Assembly (NCBI RefSeq): GCF_017307495.1
Contig: NZ_JAFKHE010000031.1
Location: 21,397-85,396, forward strand
Source of the DNA: Devosia sp.
GTDB taxonomy: Bacteria > Pseudomonadota > Alphaproteobacteria > Rhizobiales > Devosiaceae
Direction of reading: 5' to 3'
DNA: 64,000 nt
Shown here: one piece after another, positions 55,417 to 63,381 of the stretch
How the letters are laid out: each line of letters opens with the position of its first letter
Numbering within the stretch: the stretch's first letter is position 1
Translations under genes and position numbers: made by a program
Notes under the pieces: model-generated
The model's database searches: none
The model's input: only the letters and a program-made list of their open reading frames with translations
What the model was told of the DNA's origin: nothing

Positions 55417-56213
55417 CCAGCTATCCGACCACCTGGCGGCGTCCGCCACAGATCTTCACCGACCGCCGCTGGCGCATTGCGCTGCAGATCGGTGCGCTGG
55501 TCTATCTCGTCTTCGCGTTGGGCACGCTCGACGTCAACTGGGCGCGCATTGCGGACGGCGCCGAGCGCGGCCTGCGCTTCGTCGCCGGCTTCCTCCAGCC
55601 CGACTTCACCTCACGCTGGCGCGACATCAGCATCGGCCTCGTCGAAAGCCTGACCATGACCCTGACCGCGACCGTGGTCGGCGTCGCCATCTCGGTCCCG
55701 ATCGGTATCGGCGCGGCCCGCAACATCACGCCGCGTTGGGTCTACATGGTCTGCCGCAGCATCATCGCGGTCAGCCGCTCGCTCCAGGAAATCATCGTCG
55801 CGATCTTCTTTGTCGCCATGTTCGGCTTCGGACCCTTCGCCGGGTTCCTGACGCTGGTGTTCGGCACCATCGGGTTCCTCTCCAAGCTGCTCGCCGAGGA
55901 CATCGAGGACATCGACGAGTCACAAGCCGAGGCCGTGCGCTCGACCGGCGCCTCGTGGCTGCAACTGATCAACTACGCCATCCAGCCGCAGGTCATGCCC
56001 CGGCTGATCGGCCTTTCGCTCTACCGCCTCGACATCAATTTCCGAGAATCGGCCGTGATCGGCATCGTCGGGGCCGGCGGCATCGGCGCCACGCTGAACA
56101 CCGCCATCGACCGCTACGAATATGACAGCGCCGGCGCGATCCTGCTGATCATCATCGGCCTCGTCCTCGTCGCCGAATACAGCTCGAGCTACCTGCGGAA
56201 GTTCCTGCAATGA
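55413..56213 (+). CDS. phnE: PhnE-type permease (first) of the second importer
   Basis: A 266-residue permease with an N-terminal helix at about 22-40 and five more helices. The loop LAEDIEDIDESQAEAVRSTGAS and the segment SAVIGIVGAGGIG mark the PhnE family. It overlaps phnC and the next permease by four bases each. Confidence 0.92.
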   Translation: MTSYPTTWRRPPQIFTDRRWRIALQIGALVYLVFALGTLDVNWARIADGAERGLRFVAGFLQPDFTSRWRDISIGLVESLTMTLTATVVGVAISVPIGIGAARNITPRWVYMVCRSIIAVSRSLQEIIVAIFFVAMFGFGPFAGFLTLVFGTIGFLSKLLAEDIEDIDESQAEAVRSTGASWLQLINYAIQPQVMPRLIGLSLYRLDINFRESAVIGIVGAGGIGATLNTAIDRYEYDSAGAILLIIIGLVLVAEYSSSYLRKFLQ

Positions 56214-57013
56214 CCGATTTCCCCGATCATTGGCAGCACCGCACGCCGCGCGTCCGGCTGGCCATCTGGTTCGGCTGGCTGTGTCTTGTTGCCCTGTTCG
56301 TCTGGTGCTGGGAACTGATGACGGCCCGGACGATCTGGTCCTTCGTCTGGGACGCTCCGACCCAGGCCGCCGATATCGGCAGCCGCATGTTCCCGCCGCG
56401 CTGGACCTATGTCGAGAACCTGCTGGTGCCCCTCTGGGACACGCTGAACATGGCAACGCTCGGCACCATCCTTGGCGTCATCCTGGCTGTCCCCATCGCC
56501 TTCCTCGCCGCGCGCAACACCTCTCCCTTCCCGCTGGTCACCCGGCCTGTCGCCCTGTTCATCATCGTCGCTTCGCGCTCGATCAACTCGCTGATCTGGG
56601 CCTTGCTGCTGGTTGCTGTTCTCGGGCCGGGACTTCTCGCTGGCATCCTCGCCATCGCCCTGCGCTCCATCGGCTTCATCGGAAAGCTGCTCTACGAGGC
56701 GATCGAGGAGACCGACATCCGGCAGGTCGAGGCGATCACGGCAACTGGCGCGAGCGGCTCGCAAGTCCTGACCTACGCCATCGTTCCGCAGGTGCTGCCC
56801 GCCTTCTGGGGCATCACAGTGTTCCGCTGGGATATCAACATCCGCGAAAGCTCGATCCTCGGGCTCGTCGGCGCCGGCGGGCTCGGGCTCAACCTCCAGG
56901 CTTCGATCAGCACCCTCGCCTGGCCGCAGGTTACGATGATCATGATCGTCATCCTTGCGACAGTGGTCCTGTCCGAGTGGGTCTCGGCGAAAGTGCGCCA
57001 GGCCATCATCTAG
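56210..57013 (+). CDS. phnE: PhnE-type permease (second) of the second importer
   Basis: A 267-residue permease paralogous to the preceding one, with the loop LYEAIEETDIRQVEAITATGAS and ESSILGLVGAGGLG. Unlike the 446-residue PhnE of the first system it has no periplasmic insertion. Last gene of phnDCEE; arsO follows after 65 bases on the same strand and may be co-transcribed. Confidence 0.92.
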   Translation: MTDFPDHWQHRTPRVRLAIWFGWLCLVALFVWCWELMTARTIWSFVWDAPTQAADIGSRMFPPRWTYVENLLVPLWDTLNMATLGTILGVILAVPIAFLAARNTSPFPLVTRPVALFIIVASRSINSLIWALLLVAVLGPGLLAGILAIALRSIGFIGKLLYEAIEETDIRQVEAITATGASGSQVLTYAIVPQVLPAFWGITVFRWDINIRESSILGLVGAGGLGLNLQASISTLAWPQVTMIMIVILATVVLSEWVSAKVRQAII

Positions 57014-57078
57014 ACAAGGCCCGGGCTCCAAGAATGCTATAAGCCAGCCTGCGGCCGCCGAAGCCGGAGGGATGCACC

Positions 57079-58131
57079 ATGACTGAACTGTTCGATGTCG
57101 TAATTATCGGTGGGGGCCAGGCGGGCCTCGCCGTCGCCTACTACCTCCGCCGGGCCGGCCTGAGTTTCATCGTCCTCGACAACGCCACGTCCGCTGGCGG
57201 CGCCTGGCCGCACGCCTGGGACTCCCTGCGCCTCTTCTCGCCGGCCCAGTTCAGCTCCCTGCCGGGCTGGCAGATGCCGAAGGCCAGCTCCGGCGAGTAC
57301 CCGACGCGCGACGAGGTGGTCGACTACCTGACCCGCTACGAGGAGCGCTACGCCTTCCCGATCGAGCGGCCGGTCGATGTCCTCAACGTAAAGACCACGG
57401 ACGGCCACTTCGTTGTCGAGGCCGATTCGAGGTCGTGGGCGGCAAAGATGGTGGTCAGCGCCACCGGCACCTGGAGCGAGCCATTCATCCCCGACATTCC
57501 GGGGATGAGCAGCTTTTCCGGCCAGCAGCTCCACTCCGCTCACTATCGCTCTCCCACCGGGTTCACCGGCCAGCGGGTGCTGGTCGTCGGCGGCGGCAAT
57601 TCCGGCGCGCAGATTCACGCTGAGCTTTCAGAGGTCGCCGACAGCACCTGGGTCACGCTGACCAAGCCCGTCTTCCTGCCGGACGATGTCGACGGCCGCG
57701 TGCTGTTCGAACGTGCCACCGCCCGTGTGCTGGGGGCCGACAATGGCGCGAGCGTCGGCAGCCTTGGCGATATTGTCATGGTGGCGCCCGTTCGCGCCGC
57801 CCGGGATCGCGGTGACCTGCAGAGCGTCAGGCTCTTTGAACGCTTCACGCCTTCTGGCGTCACCTGGCAGGACGGGACGGAATCCGCTGTCGACGCCATC
57901 ATCTGGTGCACCGGTTTCCGGCCAGCGCTGAAGCACCTTCAGGCATTGGGGGTTGTCGAGGCGGATGGCCGGATCGCCACCGAGAACGGCCAGTCGACCA
58001 GACAGCTCGGATTGTTTCTGGCCGGCTACGGCAACTGGGTGTCGCCCGCGTCGGCCACGCTGATCGGCGCCGGGCGCTCCGCCCGGGAACTTGTGCCCGT
58101 GATCCTCGCCGCGCTGTCAAAAGCCGTTTGA
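57079..58131 (+). CDS. arsO: Flavin-dependent monooxygenase ArsO
   Basis: A 350-residue class B-type flavoprotein found in arsenic loci. FAD-binding GGGQAG (about 12-17) opens the protein; the NAD(P)H-binding GGGNSG is at about 174-179; the C-terminal GYGNWVSPASATLIGAGRSAREL fits the ArsO group. It is thought to oxidise an arsenical using NAD(P)H and O2, but substrate is unsettled. GGAGGG precedes the ATG. A 3' fragment of a near relative lies at 38.4 kb. Confidence 0.88.
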   Translation: MTELFDVVIIGGGQAGLAVAYYLRRAGLSFIVLDNATSAGGAWPHAWDSLRLFSPAQFSSLPGWQMPKASSGEYPTRDEVVDYLTRYEERYAFPIERPVDVLNVKTTDGHFVVEADSRSWAAKMVVSATGTWSEPFIPDIPGMSSFSGQQLHSAHYRSPTGFTGQRVLVVGGGNSGAQIHAELSEVADSTWVTLTKPVFLPDDVDGRVLFERATARVLGADNGASVGSLGDIVMVAPVRAARDRGDLQSVRLFERFTPSGVTWQDGTESAVDAIIWCTGFRPALKHLQALGVVEADGRIATENGQSTRQLGLFLAGYGNWVSPASATLIGAGRSARELVPVILAALSKAV

Positions 58132-58207
58132 CATCGACTCGTTGGCGCAGGGAGAAAGTTCCAAGGCCGCCGCGTGTGCTGAACCGGTCGGCCTCGCCAG
58201 CGATTTC

Positions 58208-58615
58208 TCATGACGCCGAAGCGAGGTCCTGGAAGACGACGCAGTCGCGTCCGGGTCCACCGCAGCATATGGCGTCGCACTGCCCGACGAAGCGTTCGAG
58301 GCTGCGCTCCAGCGCCCTGAGTTCAGCCAGCCTCGCTTTCACCTCGCTCAGGTGCCCCCGGGCAATGTCGCCCACCTCACGACAATCCTTGTCCGCGCTG
58401 ATCGAGAGGCCGACCAGCAGACGCACCTGCTCGATCCCGAAGCCGAAGTCACGGCAGCGCCTGATAAAGGTCAGCCGCTCGAGGTCTTCCGCACCATACA
58501 TGCGCTGCCCGCTTTGTGTCCGGTCGGCGGCCGGCAACAGGCCGATCTCCTCGTAGTAGCGGATCGTCGGCGTGGTTACGCCTGCCGCCTTCGCGAGCTT
58601 TCCGATCGACAGCAT
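58208..58615 (-). CDS. MerR-family heavy-metal-responsive activator
   Basis: A 135-residue regulator: winged helix-turn-helix (LSIGKLAKAAGVTTPTIRYYEEIGLL, read in part), dimerisation helix, and metal-site cysteines at 78 (DKDCREV) and in the C-terminal loop at 113, 117, 118 and 125 (QCDAICCGGPGRDC). This resembles the CadR/PbrR arrangement, so a soft divalent metal is the likely inducer, though arsenite or antimonite is not excluded. The ATG at 58615 has GAGG at six bases; ten codons remain open upstream. It diverges from a small metal operon. Confidence 0.85.
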   Translation of the reverse strand: MLSIGKLAKAAGVTTPTIRYYEEIGLLPAADRTQSGQRMYGAEDLERLTFIRRCRDFGFGIEQVRLLVGLSISADKDCREVGDIARGHLSEVKARLAELRALERSLERFVGQCDAICCGGPGRDCVVFQDLASAS

Positions 58616-58634
58616 GTCATCCTCGTTTTCGCCC

Positions 58635-58665
58635 TTGCCCTTCAAGTTACTTGAAGGATTATGGT
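58635..58665 (+). promoter_or_regulatory. MerR-type operator/promoter
   Basis: A -35 TTGCCC and a -10 TATGGT are separated by 19 bases, the overlong spacer typical of MerR-activated promoters. The spacer holds a perfect 17-base palindrome (CTTCAAGTTACTTGAAG, 58640-58656). It points to the gene at 58695 and overlaps the divergent regulator's own start region. Confidence 0.88.
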
Positions 58666-58694
58666 CCTGTCCATCTCACCGAAAGGAGATCGAC

Positions 58695-59069
58695 ATGACC
58701 AACAACAATCAGGCTGGCGCCTGCTGCTCGTCCTGCGCCGCGACCGATGACGCCGCGCTCGCCATTGCCTGCACCCTCGGCGGCTCCGACCGCAAGGATC
58801 GCGTCGCCGGCATTCGGGATCTGGCGTCCCGCCACCTTCTGTCGAGCCGCCGCGACCCGCTGACGCTCCACCTCACATACACCGCTGCAGCACTGCCCGA
58901 GGTCAGGAACCTGGTGGCCCAGGAAGCGGACTGCTGCGCTTTCCTCGACTTCGACATTTAGTCGGGGGAGCGCGTGGAACTGACTATCACGGCGCCCGCT
59001 CGCGCTGCCGCGGCCGCCGACGAGCTCTTTGCCCATTTCGCTCCCGAACTCGCCCAGGTGCCGGCATGA
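58695..59069 (+). pseudogene. Small cysteine-rich metal-operon protein interrupted by an in-frame TAG
   Basis: AAAGGAG precedes the ATG. The frame encodes an N-terminal CCSSC motif and LTYTAAALPEVRNLVAQEADCCAFLDFDI, stops at TAG (58959-58961), then continues in the same frame with SGERVELTITAPARAAAAADELFAHFAPELAQVPA to a TGA at 59067-59069 that overlaps the next gene's ATG. Relatives read straight through this region (CCAFLxFxL...L.ITAP...ELFA). The natural protein is therefore 124 residues and the 88-residue form is truncated, by mutation or by a sequencing error; suppression is possible but unsupported. Confidence 0.8.
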
Positions 59070-59251
59070 CCTCGAACACCAAGAAAGGAATAGTCGCGAC
59101 CGCTGGCGTGGTTGCCGCATGCGCTGCATGCTGCGCGGTGCCGATTGCGGCCGCCGGTGGCGTTGCCGTTGTCGCCGGGCCGGTCGGCATCGTCGCCGTC
59201 CTGTTGGCGGGTGCCGCCGGACTGTGGGCCTTGGCTGCGCGGTCGTGCTAG
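59066..59251 (+). CDS. Small membrane protein with a CxxCC motif, MerF/MerT-like
   Basis: A 61-residue very hydrophobic peptide with two short membrane spans (about 8-30 and 34-57) and the motif CAACCAVP in the first one. Vicinal cysteines followed by proline in a helix occur in the mercury carriers MerT, MerF and MerC, so passage or capture of a soft metal across the inner membrane is a fair inference. Its ATG overlaps the TGA of the interrupted gene upstream (ATGA). The match is by motif only. Confidence 0.6.
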   Translation: MTSNTKKGIVATAGVVAACAACCAVPIAAAGGVAVVAGPVGIVAVLLAGAAGLWALAARSC

Positions 59252-59282
59252 GCGTCGGCGGACCTGAACGAAGGAAGCAGCC

Positions 59283-59618
59283 ATGCCCGTCTACGCAACT
59301 ACCGCCCTGATCTATGCCGGCGCAGCGCTGGCCGAGATTGCCGGGTGCTTCGCGTTCTGGGCATGGCTCCGCCAGGGGCACTCGCCGATCTGGCTGTTAC
59401 CGGGCATTGCCTCCTTGATCGCCTTTGCCTGGCTGCTCACCCTCGCGCCGGTCGAGAACGCAGGACGCGGCTATGCTGCCTATGGCGGCATCTACATCGC
59501 GGCGTCGCTGCTGTGGCTCTGGCTGGCCGAAGGGCATGTGCCGGATCGCTGGGACCTGCTCGGCGGAGCGCTTGCGGTCATCGCCGCCGCCGTGATCCTG
59601 TTCGCGCCGAGGAACTGA
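59283..59618 (+). CDS. ynfA: YnfA-family (UPF0060) four-helix membrane protein
   Basis: A 111-residue protein with four helices and the family segments AGAALAEIAGCFAFWAWLR, GRGYAAYGGIYIAASLLW and a C-terminal DLLGGALAVIAAAVILFAPR. YnfA is an SMR-like transporter linked to drug efflux in enterics; in metal operons its substrate is unknown. Third member of the MerR-controlled series, 31 bases after the CC peptide. Confidence 0.9.
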   Translation: MPVYATTALIYAGAALAEIAGCFAFWAWLRQGHSPIWLLPGIASLIAFAWLLTLAPVENAGRGYAAYGGIYIAASLLWLWLAEGHVPDRWDLLGGALAVIAAAVILFAPRN

Positions 59619-59651
59619 CGACACCCCACCGCCAGACAGCCCGGCAGGCTC

Positions 59652-60896
59652 ATGAACAACGGAACGGATGAGCCGGCAATGCCGGCGAGAAGGAAGCTTC
59701 ACCCTGGCTGGCTCGTCATGCTAGCAGGCCTGGTCGCAACCTTCATGACGACACCGGGCCAGACGGTCGGCGTCGCTCCGTTCATTGATCACATCGCCTC
59801 CGATCTCGCGCTGACACGGAACGAAGTGCTCACCTACTACAGCCTTGGTACGTTGTTCGGCGTCTTGCCGGCGCCCTTCATCGGGCGGCTTGCCGATCGC
59901 TTCGGGCCGCGTCGTGTCATTACGTTTGCGGTGGTTGCTGTTTCGGCGGCCTGCCTCGCAATGGCGCTCGTCCAGGGGCCAGTGACCCTGGCGGCGGCCT
60001 TCACCTTCCTTCGCGGCAGTGCGACCGGCGGGTTGGGGCTCGTCAGCGGCCAGATGATCAACCTCTGGTTCGTGCGCTATCGGGGCCGTGCCAACGCGGT
60101 CTCCATGTTGGGCCTCGCCCTGGGCGGTCTCATCATTCCGGGTCTCTCTGAGCAGATCACCGCGGCTTTCGGCTGGCGTGTGTCCTACATGGTGCTTGGT
60201 GCGGGAGTGCTGGCCATCATGCTTCCGATCGGCCTCCTTTTCTTCCGGAACCATCCCTCGGCGTACAAGTCCACGCCGGATTTCGGGCGGACGCCGGACG
60301 ACAAGGCGCCCGTCATTTCAGGTAGCCTGACGGTCAGCGAAGCGCTCCGCGCGCCAATGATGTGGTACTTCCTTGACGTCGCTGTGGTCCTCAACGCGGT
60401 CGGAACGGCCCTGGTGCTCGACCATCTGCGCCTCCTCGACGCAGAGGGCATCGACCGCAGCGCCGCAATCTCGCTCCTCGGCATCGTTCCAATGATGCAG
60501 GTCATCGCGGTGATTGGTGGCGGCTTGCTGATCGATCGCCTCGGGACCAGAGCTACAGGCCTGATCGGCCTTGCGATCAACGGGCTGGCCATTGTCTGCG
60601 TGGTGGCCCGGCCGGACCTGCTCGGTGGAGCAGCATATGTCGCGCTGCTCGGCCTGTCGCTTGGTACACTTCAGGTCGTACAAGGTGCTGCAATGGCTGA
60701 ACATTTCGGCATGCGCGCGATGGGAGCGCTGCGCGGCATCGTGTTCGTCGTCGGTGCCTTCGGCGCAGCAGCCGGTCCCCTGATCTTTGCGGTCTGGTCA
60801 CCCGAGACTGGCTACGCGGCCTTTCTGACGCTCGTCGGCGTGGCCGCTCTCCTTGGTATCTTCTCCCCAGCGCCGCACGCGGCGCGCAATCGATGA
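59652..60896 (+). CDS. Major facilitator superfamily transporter
   Basis: A 414-residue protein with twelve predicted helices, the MFS loop GRLADRFGPRRV between helices 2 and 3, and GGGLLIDRLGTRATG in the second half. It lies 33 bases after ynfA and is probably part of the MerR regulon. Arsenical MFS exporters (ArsJ, ArsK) exist in such islands, but no feature lets me name it; no gap-type ArsJ partner is adjacent. The second MFS fragment directly downstream is not part of it. Confidence 0.8.
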   Translation: MNNGTDEPAMPARRKLHPGWLVMLAGLVATFMTTPGQTVGVAPFIDHIASDLALTRNEVLTYYSLGTLFGVLPAPFIGRLADRFGPRRVITFAVVAVSAACLAMALVQGPVTLAAAFTFLRGSATGGLGLVSGQMINLWFVRYRGRANAVSMLGLALGGLIIPGLSEQITAAFGWRVSYMVLGAGVLAIMLPIGLLFFRNHPSAYKSTPDFGRTPDDKAPVISGSLTVSEALRAPMMWYFLDVAVVLNAVGTALVLDHLRLLDAEGIDRSAAISLLGIVPMMQVIAVIGGGLLIDRLGTRATGLIGLAINGLAIVCVVARPDLLGGAAYVALLGLSLGTLQVVQGAAMAEHFGMRAMGALRGIVFVVGAFGAAAGPLIFAVWSPETGYAAFLTLVGVAALLGIFSPAPHAARNR

Positions 60897-60939
60897 CCAG
60901 AATCTCACTCACAGAGCGCGCGGCCCGCCACGTGCTACT

Positions 60940-61254
60940 CAGCCTCAGAGGTACTGGGCTCTACTCTTTCGCTCGGCGCTGGTGATGCTCGGCATCGGCT
61001 GGAATTTCCTCTATGTTGGCAGCACCAACCTGCTGACCCGCACCTATGCTGCTGCCGAAAAGTCCAAGGCTCAGGCGGCGAACGATCTCACCATCTTCGT
61101 CGTCGGCCTCATGGCATCACTGAGCGCCGGCGCGCTACACAGCGCAGTCGGCTGGCAGACAATGAACATCTGGCTGCTGCCATGGCTTGCAGCGGCTGCA
61201 GGGGTCATTCTCTGGCTACTTCGATCAAGCCGACGCAGGAAACAATTCGGTTGA
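60940..61254 (+). pseudogene. C-terminal fragment of a second MFS transporter
   Basis: In frame from about 60940 the sequence reads WALLFRSALVMLGIGWNFLYVG, then TYAAAEKSKAQAANDLTIF and three more helices to a stop at 61254. This is the last third of an MFS protein of another subfamily than the gene upstream. It has no start, ribosome site or N-terminal helices. It probably marks the right recombination edge of the island. Confidence 0.75.
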
Positions 61255-61421
61255 AGTCGCAGTCGGCGGCAGCTGGGTCGCATCAGATGCATGGGCCAAT
61301 CGTAGGATTCGCGACCATTGCCTGTATTGCCAGGAATGCGGCAGGCCTGTGCGCACTCCCCAACAACAAACCCTGTCGTCCCCTGGTGCTAGTTTCTAAA
61401 TGATCTTTCCTGATGGTCAGC

Positions 61422-61447
61422 AAAAAGCCCGGAATTCCGGGCTTTTT
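61422..61447. terminator. Bidirectional intrinsic terminator
   Basis: AAAAAGCCCGGAATTCCGGGCTTTTT is a perfect palindrome: a GC stem flanked by A and T runs that work in both directions. It separates the island from the kinase operon. Confidence 0.85.
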
Positions 61448-61901
61448 CGCATCTCTGCTCTCGGTTGGGAATTTCCTGATCGCCGCGTTGGCGACCTTTG
61501 CCAAGGGGTCTGGCGACCTGCGCCCCCCCCCGAGCCTTCCGGCCAGCAACGGAAAATTGGCCCCAAACTCTGAACGGATACAACTTTAGCCAACGCCACA
61601 AAGGTCCGGTGACATCTGGCCTGGGGCGCGGGTCCGTGTCGACTGATGACCTGCCGAGCAGGCGGCTGATAGATTCGGGCACCTTCACCCGAGCGGTGGA
61701 GTCGGGCATCTGCCGCTTACACGGCTGAAGGGCCGGTGTCAGTCCCGGCCCTCGCCCTCGCCCCAGGCCAGATGTCCAGTGCCATGGACAATCGAGAACG
61801 AGTCGACCTTCTTCTCGATTCAACGTCTGATGCGGAGTGGGGCTCTGTTGCTTTTCGCCGAGATCCCTAGCACCCTCTATTTGCGTTGGTTTGGGGGGAT
61901 C
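61448..61901. other. Gene-poor leader of the kinase operon
   Basis: About 450 bases without a convincing gene. It contains a nine-base C run (61523-61531) and an inverted repeat around GGGCCGGTGTCAGTCCCGGCCC (about 61731-61752, imperfect) that may be a terminator of nothing visible or a regulatory hairpin. Promoters for the downstream operon should lie in 61750-61890, which is AT-richer. Confidence 0.4.
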
Positions 61902-62357
61902 ATGAGAACGATTGGCATACGTGCTGGCAACAGAGGGATCACGTTCGCGATCTACGACTCTGACAACCGCCAGGTGCTCAACGTCGAGGAGATCAGGATT
62001 CCCGCTGCATTTTCGACGCCGGATGGGCTGAAGTACCTCCGCAGCAACCTGCTCGACATTCTTAGGGAGTTCGAGGTCGAGAAGGCCGGCATCCGGGTGA
62101 CGGAAGCCCTTGCCAAGTCCGTGCACCCGGAACGCATCCAGATTGAGGGTGTCGTCCAGGAAGCGTTCGCGAGCAGCAAGCTCATGGCCTACTATACCGG
62201 CCAGATCGCCACCATCACCACGAAGGCCGGCATCGCTCGAGACGATTTCAAGCCCATGGTCGACGGTGAGAAGGACCCTGGTGTCGCCAACTGGAAGAAG
62301 CTGGCGAAGGAAGAGCGCGAAGCCCTGCTCTGCGCGATGGGAGCGGTGAATGCTTAA
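61902..62357 (+). CDS. RuvC/RNase H-like small protein of unknown function
   Basis: A 151-residue protein that begins MRTIGIRAGNRGITFAIYD and later has RIQIEGVVQEAFASSKLMAYYTGQI (read in part). The layout resembles RuvC/YqgF nucleases: a first strand with a small G-rich turn, a second acidic strand, and an A/S/K helix where RuvC has its resolvase surface. The first catalytic aspartate of RuvC (GIDPG) is R-A-G here, so nuclease activity is doubtful. The ATG at 61902 follows GGGGGGATC. It overlaps the kinase gene by eight bases. The assignment is by pattern only. Confidence 0.6.
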   Translation: MRTIGIRAGNRGITFAIYDSDNRQVLNVEEIRIPAAFSTPDGLKYLRSNLLDILREFEVEKAGIRVTEALAKSVHPERIQIEGVVQEAFASSKLMAYYTGQIATITTKAGIARDDFKPMVDGEKDPGVANWKKLAKEEREALLCAMGAVNA

Positions 62358-63381
62358 GCCCTACAACAAGGCCGAGCTGACCTTCGACATCCTGCGCGAG
62401 ATCGGCCAGGACGGGCGCAATTCCCGGGTCTTCGTCGTCCACGACCATCAGCTTAACGCCGAGATCGTCGCCAAGCAGATCGAGAAGGCGAAGATCGCTG
62501 ACATCAACAACCTTTTCGAGGAGTCGAAGGCGCTCTACGCGAGCTCGCATCCCAACGTCGTTCAGATCCACTACGCATGCTTCGACGCGGACTATGTCTA
62601 CCTGGCGATGCCATACTACCGGCGCGGGTCCGTGAAGAGCCTCATCACCGGCAAGTGGATGACCGTGCGCGAGATCATCGTCATCGCAGCCCAGATGTTG
62701 AGCGGCCTGCACAATATTCACTCGAAGCGCTTGGTCCACTTCGACATCAAGCCCGACAACATCCTGCTCTCCGATCGAGGCGAGGCCCTCGTTTCCGACT
62801 TCGGCCAAGCCAAACAGATGAACTTTTCCGGTATCGCCGGCCAGGATCGCCTCTACAACAAGATGCAGCCCCCGGAGGCCTTCGGGAAGGACCAGTTCGA
62901 CAACCGCTTCGACATCTACCAGGTCGGCCTGACTCTGTACCGGATGTGCAACGGGAACGAAGCATTCTACGAGCAGTTCAACAAGTACACTGGAGATCGC
63001 GACGCCTTCAGGATGGCCGTGAAGCAGGGAAATTTCCCAGACCGCAAGGCATTCGCAAGCCACGTCCCATCCAAGCTCCGAAAGGTCATTCGTCGTTGCC
63101 TAGAGGTAGATCCCACCGCCCGTTACGGGAGTGCGATCGAGATTACGAATGCCCTGGCCGATATCGATGGAGCCGAATTGGACTGGCGACTGCAGTCCCA
63201 CCCTGATAAGAAGGTGTGGAGCAAGAACGAAAGTGGAACAACATACTCCCTTTCCGTTTACGCGGACGGAAGGTCTGAGCTGTACAAATCGGTGAATGGC
63301 GGGGATGCTCGTCGCGTTCTAGACGGTTGTCGCGACGGCATAGCCGAAAAAGACCTGCAGAAGCTACTTGGCTCATACTGA
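62350..63381 (+). CDS. Hanks-type serine/threonine protein kinase
   Basis: A 343-residue soluble kinase. Catalytic elements: K42 in IVAKQI, catalytic loop HFDIKPDN (130-137, with D132 and K134), DFG at 150-152, and an activation segment ending in PPE instead of APE. The Gly-rich loop is poor (GQDGRNSRV). The C-lobe runs to about 275; the last 65 residues (KVWSKNESGTTYSLSVYADGRS...) form a small beta-rich extension of unknown role. There is no membrane segment. It overlaps its neighbours by eight bases and one base, so the three genes are translationally coupled. Confidence 0.88.
   Translation: MLKPYNKAELTFDILREIGQDGRNSRVFVVHDHQLNAEIVAKQIEKAKIADINNLFEESKALYASSHPNVVQIHYACFDADYVYLAMPYYRRGSVKSLITGKWMTVREIIVIAAQMLSGLHNIHSKRLVHFDIKPDNILLSDRGEALVSDFGQAKQMNFSGIAGQDRLYNKMQPPEAFGKDQFDNRFDIYQVGLTLYRMCNGNEAFYEQFNKYTGDRDAFRMAVKQGNFPDRKAFASHVPSKLRKVIRRCLEVDPTARYGSAIEITNALADIDGAELDWRLQSHPDKKVWSKNESGTTYSLSVYADGRSELYKSVNGGDARRVLDGCRDGIAEKDLQKLLGSY

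Noticed and set aside
59652..60896. Naming the MFS gene arsK or arsJ
   Set aside because: No diagnostic residues visible and no ArsJ-partner GAPDH adjacent; name withheld.
61389..62126. Minus-strand 245-codon frame over the kinase-operon leader
   Set aside because: No ribosome site, crosses the bidirectional terminator and overlaps the start of the RuvC-like gene; no domain.
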